A stretch of DNA of 47,080 bases from Bacteriovoracaceae bacterium (lineage in GTDB: Bacteria; Bdellovibrionota; Bacteriovoracia; Bacteriovoracales; Bacteriovoracaceae). The stretch is taken from assembly GCA_013141065.1 (NCBI GenBank), contig JABFRR010000017.1, forward strand, positions 1-47,080, written 5' to 3'. Below, piece by piece: positions 41,157 to 47,080 of the stretch (its first letter is position 1; each line of letters opens with the position of its first letter). The position numbers and the translations under genes are program-made. A model generated the notes under the pieces. It was given only the letters and a program-made list of their open reading frames with translations, ran no database searches and had not been told where the DNA came from.

Positions 41157-41810
41157 TTATATTTTTTTATCTTCTTTTTTTTCGATTTTCTCTTGCTTAG
41201 CTTCACGTTCCATTCTTTTGTCATGGTCAAGGCTTCTTTGCTTTTTAATTGCAATTTCTTCTTTTGATAAAGGGCGATCAACTTTTCTCATGAACTCTAA
41301 TTGCTGTGGAAGTTTTGTTCCCATCTCTTGAATTGTGACAGAGTCAATTAATTCGATGATTCTTCCATAGCGAGACATAAAAGGACGTAGAGTGTTCGAA
41401 AGTTCTCTCGGTTGGCCATCTTTATAATTTGCAAATTTATAAGTTAGAAAAACGTAATCTTCAGTAGAGGGAATAACTGGCGTCGTATTTAAATCTGCCT
41501 TAAGAGCTGAAACTGATTCGTAGCGGATGTCTCGAGCTGGAACAATTTTGTAAGTGTCTTTTTCAACAGTTGGAACGCGGGAATATCCACTAGCATTGAG
41601 AATATATGAAAACATAGTGTCTGCATTTTCAGAAGTAATCACAAAGTTTGAAGAAGACTTTAGTTCACCTTCAAGTTTTCCACTAAAAATATACTTCTTT
41701 CCCGTAAGTTTACTAACGATCTCCACGCACTTGGTAAGATCTTGACAACTTTCATTAGCTATAACATTCACTGAGATTAGTAGAGATAAGGTCAGAATTA
41801 TTTTCTTCAT
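41157..41810 (-). CDS. Secretin N0/N1-like periplasmic protein without barrel
   Basis: The 217-aa product has a signal peptide (MKKIILTLSLLISVNVIANE). An N0-type domain follows (VEIVSKLTGKKYIFSGKLEG, then FSYILNASGYSRVPTVEKDT and KIVPARDIRYE), and then an N1-type domain (VFLTYKFANYKDGQPRELSN, LRPFMSRYGRIIELIDSV, and QLEFMRKVDRPLS). This is how type II secretin GspD begins, but the pore domain is absent and the protein ends in a Lys/Glu-rich helical tail. It is intact, so it may be a stand-alone secretin partner rather than a fragment. It lies alone between mobile-element debris. Confidence 0.75.
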   Translation of the reverse strand: MKKIILTLSLLISVNVIANESCQDLTKCVEIVSKLTGKKYIFSGKLEGELKSSSNFVITSENADTMFSYILNASGYSRVPTVEKDTYKIVPARDIRYESVSALKADLNTTPVIPSTEDYVFLTYKFANYKDGQPRELSNTLRPFMSRYGRIIELIDSVTIQEMGTKLPQQLEFMRKVDRPLSKEEIAIKKQRSLDHDKRMEREAKQEKIEKKEDKKI

Positions 41811-42175
41811 TCGAGACTCCCTTTTGTTGATTTTAAGACTTCAATTAATTTTAACATTTCCATATTAAGTTAGAACGTAAAATTTCACAACATTTTAGGT
41901 TTAACTGTATCCCAAATCCTTCACTAAGCTTTCCAAAATCAATCTCGTGACGTATCTGTCACAAAAATTCCAACCAATGAGTGATTCACTGGCCTATTTT
42001 TAGGTCAAACATTTTTAATCTCTCTTTTTGAGCACCTAGATTTCTTTCTGACAGCTCATTCTTCAGAATAGAAGAACCTTTGGTGTATGGTTCTTCACGC
42101 CTCATAAATGTGGGGGATTAGCTTCGTCGGGTAGTGCCTCTTTTGTCCATCAATTTTTATTTGAATGTTAAAGAA
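41811..42175. other. Intergenic stretch with inverted repeat
   Basis: No gene supported. GAAGAACC (42071-42078) and GGTTCTTC (42089-42096) form an 8-base hairpin with a 10-base loop, about 80 bases from the IS1380 remnant. Confidence 0.5.
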
Positions 42176-43512
42176 CTATGTCTTGAAACCATCATGTGGT
42201 CTCAAGCGATTTGCATCTACCGTAAATACGGTTTTATTTATCATTGCTTTTACTCTGCATACCTCCTGGTAAATATATTTCATTAATTTTATTTCGATTG
42301 AGCGAGCGTGGAAAATCACCTCGCCGGCAATTGTTATAATTCTTTTTCTTGTTGTTTTTATAAAACATCCTTTCTCAGGCACGACTGCAAATGAAGAAAA
42401 TCTCAATAGGTTGTACGCAATTACTCCAATCACACCCCATACATTATTTGCTTTCAAACTCATGCAAGGAAAGTGGTGAAAATCTAAACCATTTTTAATG
42501 TCTTTGATGTTATTTTCTACTTGAGATCTCTTTCGATAAAATTTAAAAACTTTTTCATTATCCATTTCAGATTCGCTCATATCAGAAACTACAGAGTAGT
42601 AATGGTAAGGATACCTGTCTCCTTTTTGAGGATTAATTTTCAGAGTGCGAATGAAAACAACTCTCAAGAATGTTCTTCCTCCGGCCAGACCTTTTAATGA
42701 ATATAGGCACGAGCCAATCTCACAGTTTGATGATTCAAAAATTGAAGTTTTGTTTTATGCCATTTAATGTGCTTTTTATTTTTAGTTAGTATAGAAGTCC
42801 AAACATTTTCTTTTAGGCAAATAACAAAATTACAGCTCTGATTTAAACAGGTATTGTAGATTTCCATTGTCGAATATGCCGAATCGGCCATGAATTGTTT
42901 TTTTATTTCCTTAGGAATTTTTGAGAGTGCTTGGTAGAGCATTTCAGGACCATCTACAGATGAATGAGTATTTCCTTTTCGTAGTTTGAAACCATAACAA
43001 ATTCCTTTATCATCAAATATATTTTGAGAATTTAGGCACCTAAGTTTTTTGTACCCAAAATCCACTCCTTCAGACTTTACTCCATACTGTTGATGATCGG
43101 AAGAATCCATCGCAAAAATAATTTTGTAAACATTAGGCTCAAGGATTTTCCTTATTTTTTAAACCAAGTTCAGGCAAGAGAGCTTGAATTTTCTCTATGT
43201 TTCGAGGAGCAAAGCGACGAAGAAACCTCCCGAGCGTAACCGCTGAAGGCGCATTGGTGAGTCGAAAAATAAAGGGTCTTCCCCATGCCAATCAAAATCA
43301 TCAAGACAGTCAAAACCAGCGATAAGTGCCATCATAATTGCGTAAAACTTATTCCAGCTTGAAAATCCTCGGTCACGATCTTTTTTGGGGAGATAAATGC
43401 CAAACAAGCTCTTGATTTCAAATTTATGAGTCAGATCGTCAAAAATTTTCAATCCAGAAAATGAAGAAATGGACTTGGCAAATGGCGTGTAGTTAATGGA
43501 TAGTTTATTCAT
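42176..43512 (-). pseudogene. IS1380-family transposase, broken into three pieces
   Basis: Piece 1 (start 43512): PFAKSISSFSGLKIFDDLTH to about SPMRL, after which the correct frame continues NAPSAVTLGRFLRRFAPRN and PELGLKNKENP in another frame. Piece 2 (43110-42694): DSSDHQQYGVKSEGVDFGYK with a catalytic Asp, FKLRKGNTHSSVDGPEML, ADSAYSTMEIYNTCLNQ. Piece 3 (42667-42176): YPYHYYSVVSDMSESEMD, KFYRKRSQVENNIKDIKNG with the catalytic Glu, and IAYNLLRFSSF. Domain order is that of IS1380 transposases. Frameshifts near 43270, 43150 and 42680 make it inactive. Confidence 0.85.
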
Positions 43513-43694
43513 AAGAAGGCTTTGGGTTTTAGTAAATTGTTTTGTGGTAAAAATAATTTAATCGAAAACAAAGCCTTTTTCATTTCGCATGGCCGTGGAC
43601 GCTGGGCCATATAATCCGGACATTAGGTGAAGAAGCAGATTGGAGAATTCTCCAATGATAAAAATCGTTTTGATTTAAGTTAGTGAAGGATTAC
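43513..43694. repeat. Junction between IS1380 and IS3 remnants with palindromes
   Basis: Non-coding. AAGGCTTTG (near 43506) and CAAAGCCTT (near 43568) form an inverted repeat around the IS1380 boundary, and 43639-43656 is a perfect 18-base palindrome ATTGGAGAATTCTCCAAT. Confidence 0.5.
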
Positions 43695-44171
43695 CTATAA
43701 ATATAAATAATAAAACTGACCTCGTATCGGACCTTTCATATAGGTAATATCCCATGACCAAATTTCATTAGGGCCCTTTGCAATTAAAGGTGCTGGCCGA
43801 TCCATTGTTCTCCCTTTACTTTTTCCTCTGTGGGCCAGTAACTTTTCTTTTTTTAAAACTCTATAAAAACTTGATTCACTTCCAATAAATATTCCCTCGC
43901 TGTCGGCAAGCATTGGTACTATTTCCCACGGAGATTTATCTCTATATTTTTCTGAAGTAGCTATCTTTATAATTTTTTGCCTCTCAAACTCTGAAAGCTT
44001 ATTGGCAGGAATGGTCTTCGGCCCATTCCTTAAATCAATAAGATTTTTTTCCCAACGTTCTATTGTTTTGATACATAATCCACAATCTTTGCTGGCTATT
44101 TCTTTTCTGCAGCCATTTAAGTTTGCTTCTTTAATTAATTCAATACAAATTGCTCTTAAGTCAGAGCACAC
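43695..44171 (-). pseudogene. IS3-family OrfB, truncated after first catalytic Asp
   Basis: The reading starts MCSDLRAICIELIKEANLNG and includes SPWEIVPMLADSEGIFIGSE, SSFYRVLKKEKLLAHRGKSK, and IWSWDITYMKGPIRGQFYYL before a stop. The DDE domain is cut off after its first Asp (WSWD); no D or E partners follow. It overlaps orfA by one base (44171), where IS3 elements normally frameshift. The missing part probably went when the neighbouring IS1380 inserted or through deletion. Confidence 0.85.
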
Positions 44172-44662
44172 TAATTGTCCTCGTCCACTCCAAACAAAAG
44201 ATGGCTTTTTTTTAGAAGTACAACTCTCGCTGCAAATTCTGCAAGTGCCTTATCTTTTCTTTTTAATTCTCTTATAAGTTCTTCTTCTTTTTTTCGTAGC
44301 TCAAAGAGTTCAGGATCCTTTCTAGGCCTTCCAGCAGCAGACTTGAGCCCATTGGTTAAATCTGTTTTCCACTGCTCTAGATTGGCCATAAAAAGCCCTT
44401 CTCTACGAAGAAACTCACCAAGAGTAAGCTCATCCATTGTTGCAGTCTTAATAACAGCATCTAGTTTTTCTTCAGGTGTCCACTTGTCTACTGATTTTGT
44501 TTTTTTTGTTTTCATGGAACTAGACATACCATACATTTTACTCCAACCAAATATTGTTGATACTGGGAGTCCTAATTCTTTGGCTGCCTTACTAGGTCCT
44601 AATTTAATCACTTTTTTAACTGCGGCATCTTTAAATTCTTTGCTGTAAACCTCTGAACGCAT
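44171..44662 (-). CDS. IS3-family OrfA (HTH transposase subunit)
   Basis: The 163-aa protein has an N-terminal HTH (SKEFKDAAVKKVIKLGPSKA, then AKELGLPVSTIFGWSKMYG), a second helical DNA-binding region (LTLGEFLRREGLFMANLEQW) and a leucine-zipper-type coiled coil (PELFELRKKEEELIRELKRK), the usual OrfA plan, in a longer-than-normal version. It is an intact reading frame, but its partner OrfB is truncated, so the element cannot transpose by itself. Confidence 0.85.
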   Translation of the reverse strand: MRSEVYSKEFKDAAVKKVIKLGPSKAAKELGLPVSTIFGWSKMYGMSSSMKTKKTKSVDKWTPEEKLDAVIKTATMDELTLGEFLRREGLFMANLEQWKTDLTNGLKSAAGRPRKDPELFELRKKEEELIRELKRKDKALAEFAARVVLLKKSHLLFGVDEDN

Positions 44663-44726
44663 AATTTTCTCACTTCGCCCCCCTCATGGACTCCACCCTC
44701 CTTACGTCGGGTGCTTCCATTTCGGG

Positions 44727-45185
44727 TTAATTATTTAGAATTTGAAGCGACAACTTTCCTGAAATAGGGGGGGTTCTTCCCATTAATTTTAAAATTTCTG
44801 CAAAATCTGGAACTGTTGTTCCATTTTTCCATTTCAAAAGTGTGCGATGAAAATTTTTATCCAGAATCGTATTAAAATTTATAGTAATGTCCAAAGCTTG
44901 AATGAGCGTAGGTACCGAGAATTCAGGATTAAAAAAACTATACGAAGAGCGGAAATGTTTTTCAATTTCTATATTGAGGCTCTGTGAAAAAAGAATAAAA
45001 TCATCCATTTTTATTTGAGTGGCACCTGATTCCCATTTTCCAACTTGATTAAAACTATAACCTAGGTTTTGACTGAGTTCACGTTGAGAGAGATCTTTAC
45101 GAATAGTCCTCAGAATTTCTTGTGCCAAAAGCTGATAATCTATTTCAAGATTTAATTGAATTTTTGGAACGATAATTTTATTCAC
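44727..45185 (-). CDS. XRE-family regulator, possibly cut by IS3
   Basis: The 152-aa product has an HTH_3 domain (LRTIRKDLSQRELSQNLGYS, then FNQVGKWESGATQIKMDDFI). A second region (FHRTLLKWKNGTTVPDFAEI) resembles another HTH. It ends abruptly (GKLSLQILNN) about 65 bases before the IS3 orfA start, so the C-terminus may be an artefact of IS insertion. No ribosome-binding box is clear before ATG 45185. Target unknown. Confidence 0.7.
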   Translation of the reverse strand: MNKIIVPKIQLNLEIDYQLLAQEILRTIRKDLSQRELSQNLGYSFNQVGKWESGATQIKMDDFILFSQSLNIEIEKHFRSSYSFFNPEFSVPTLIQALDITINFNTILDKNFHRTLLKWKNGTTVPDFAEILKLMGRTPPISGKLSLQILNN

Positions 45186-45784
45186 GTTTTTCTCATTTTG
45201 AATCTCACATCAGTTCGTTTTAAGAAATTATAGCCTTTGTTGCTATTTCAGGAATTAATTAAACGAATTTAGCGACAATATTATCTAAGGCTTGTCCAAA
45301 AACCAAGCTCTCAATAAAATATTTTAATGAATGAAAAAATTCCATTAGAACATCTTTAAGAAAGCAAGCAGTTCTAAAAAATATTTTCCCTTTCCTCTAA
45401 AAAGAGTAAAAGTTTAGCTGCTTTTGCCCGCCAAACCTCGCACTTGGTAGTGACTCACTTAATTTCACTCTCTAGAAGTTTTTATTCTGTGAACTACTCC
45501 ATTACCTTAAACAGAATTTCGCCTCAGCTCATTCATTCATCTTTTTGGGCCTCATTATAAAATGTGCCATGATAATGTTGGATTTAAAAAGAAGGCGTGC
45601 CAGTCAAATAATGGTCATCGTTTATCATTAACGTGACATGAGAATATTGGGCCTCATCCTTCATCCCTAATTCACCCGAAACAAATCCTATATTTAATTT
45701 AACAATCGCTTTCCTGTCATAATGAATAAGAAAGGGAACTGTCTCCTAATTCACTTCCATGTGAAATCAAGTGAACGAGATTCT
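45186..45784. other. Intergenic stretch, no gene seen
   Basis: About 600 bases between the XRE gene and the IS110 remnant. No reading frame with a credible start, family motif or strong hairpin was found; it is probably decayed sequence. Confidence 0.5.
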
Positions 45785-46840
45785 TTAGCGTTTTTTCTGT
45801 CCGACAAGTAATCGTAGTCGTTTTCTTTCCTTTAAATACTCCTCGTAATCGTCGTTGTATGTATCGTTGTTTTTAATAAATTTAATGTCAGTGAAGCAAT
45901 TTTTTCTTGCAAGTGCTACCTTTGCATCTTTAGCAGAAGTTCCTTTCGCTCGAAGTGCATCGTGATAATCTCGCAATGTTGTTTCAGTTCTCATTGCTGA
46001 TTCGCCGCACCAATAAAAATATCTCGCAGCTCTCTGCGGCCATGAACTCTTTTGTTTCCATAAATTTTTCCACCTGATTCTTGAATGTGACGAACTAACA
46101 TGCAGTAGCCCCAGAACTGATGTTTATTTTTAAAGCGCTCTGGTTGGCATACAATCGCCGTAATAATATTGGACCTGACAATACTTATTCCTGGTATCGT
46201 CATCAGATTCCTAATTGGGCGATATTTTTTTTGATTATTTTTAAACCAGTCTAGATACTTTTATTTTTTCGTTTTCTAAAAATTCAATTTGATGAAATAA
46301 ATTTTCTGAAACAAATCGAGCTGAATCGTTTTTAAATTCTGAACATCGCTTTTATTTTTGTAGAAGTTATTTTCATCTGTCTTGAGCCCATTAGCTCTAA
46401 AGACAGATTTTAATCGATTTTTAAATCTAACTATTTCTTGAACGATATCTAGATAGCCACTCACTGAAGTTCTAAGTTGTGCCCAATGGGAATCGTCATG
46501 AAAAACTTCTCTTAAATGACCACATCGAAGTTCATTTGCGAGATGAATTGCATCTCTGAAATCTGTTTTTGCACCAGGTTTTTTTGCAACAAAAAGTTGG
46601 ATTGCAAACTAATAAGCGATCTACTTTTTCTCTGAGTATTAAATACAACCATTGCGAAATAGTTGACTCTTCGAGTGTGAGAATTCGCTCGCCATTTATT
46701 GATTCTAGAACATGCCAAAGGTTCTTTTCAGAGGTGTCGACAGTTTTTCTGAGAACACATTCACCAATTTCGTTCAAAACGGCAAAAGTTGATGTTGATG
46801 AATGGGCGTCAAGGCCGATAAAATACTTCATAAGCAGCAC
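45785..46840 (-). pseudogene. IS110-family transposase remnant
   Basis: The N-terminus at 46840 shows the DEDD catalytic start MKYFIGLDAHSSTSTFAVLN (first Asp) and LTLEESTISQWLYLIL (Glu). The frame then shifts; near 46570-46500 another frame reads KTDFRDAIHLANELRCGHLR (the D-x3-D element). The later part SGYLDIVQEIVRFKNRLKSV (near 46460) ends at a stop. The C-terminal Transposase_20 segment is in further frames: MTIPGISIVRSNIITAIVCQ (46203) and RTETTLRDYHDALRAKGTSA (45994). At least three frame breaks make it dead. Confidence 0.85.
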
Positions 46841-47080
46841 TCCTTGTGATCAAAAATGTTGTAGTACATACAAACATTTTAATATCCACGCGCTTAATTG
46901 CTGGCACGCTAGGTTTTGCCTAGATGAGCCCCAAGTGGATTACGCCCAAAGGCGGTGCTGCTTTCTTACCTTGTCAAATTAAATCAATCTTAGAAAAGGC
47001 AGTTTTTCACCTAGTGGTGATAATTGTCAACCTTGTGTTTGGGGAAATGGGACGGTGATGTTCTTCATATTTATAATGAT
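46841..47080. other. Flank of IS110 remnant, no gene seen
   Basis: Probably the 5' end of the decayed element plus unknown DNA. No gene or strong structure is supported before the window ends. Confidence 0.4.

Noticed and set aside
44175..44648. 157-aa reading frame opposite IS3 orfA
   Set aside because: Low-complexity Ser/Phe-rich translation, a shadow of the well-supported orfA on the other strand.

Overview
The window is AT-rich (roughly two thirds A+T by eye). Its gene content fits a predatory-type bacterium of the Bdellovibrionota, probably the Bacteriovorax/Peredibacter branch. This is inferred from a TIGR02147-type regulator paired with a small secreted protein, FecR/LysM envelope proteins, the trmB-dnaG-rpoD order and an M50 protease-scpA-scpB-rluB cluster; no rRNA is present to confirm it.

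Layout. 1-2390: decayed insertion sequences (an IS3-family orfB broken by several frameshifts, and a DDE transposase whose catalytic segment is frameshifted) plus one broken host gene. 2497-13770: ordinary chromosome, with a small Cys/His-rich lipoprotein, a CheY-like receiver facing a membrane CheA/HPt-type kinase, an envelope operon (FecR, LysM barrel, LysM protein, secreted protein) running into ung, and a SWIM/SNF2 helicase. 14024-18463: trmB-dnaG-rpoD. 18571-26738: secreted and outer-membrane proteins, a TIGR02147 regulator, an FAD oxidoreductase and a Nudix hydrolase. 26865-31600: M50 protease-scpA-scpB, rluB and a small conserved protein. 31698-33066: an apparently intact insertion sequence with candidate terminal inverted repeats.

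33128-40909 is the most interesting part. An initiator tRNA-Met gene is followed by a compact island, and the last 47 bases of the tRNA region are repeated perfectly 7,704 bp away. Between the repeats lie a tyrosine integrase, an excisionase-like HTH protein, a small unknown, a primase-polymerase/helicase fusion, a 56-aa AlpA-like gene, an unknown protein, a protein resembling phage small-terminase HTH domains, a lipoprotein, an XRE repressor candidate, a Cys-rich protein, and a basic protein preceded by a 32-aa leader ORF. There are no capsid or tail genes. The content is that of a phage satellite (PICI-like) or minimal integrative element. Three GGNRGTACTA sites upstream of its transcription units suggest a common repressor operator, and paired GCGTGAA repeats spaced 11 bp lie inside both ends like integrase arm sites. 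A decayed second integrase fragment just outside the right repeat suggests an earlier related element used the same tRNA.

40910-47080: a free-standing secretin N0/N1-type periplasmic protein, then wreckage of IS1380, IS3 and IS110 elements around one XRE regulator.
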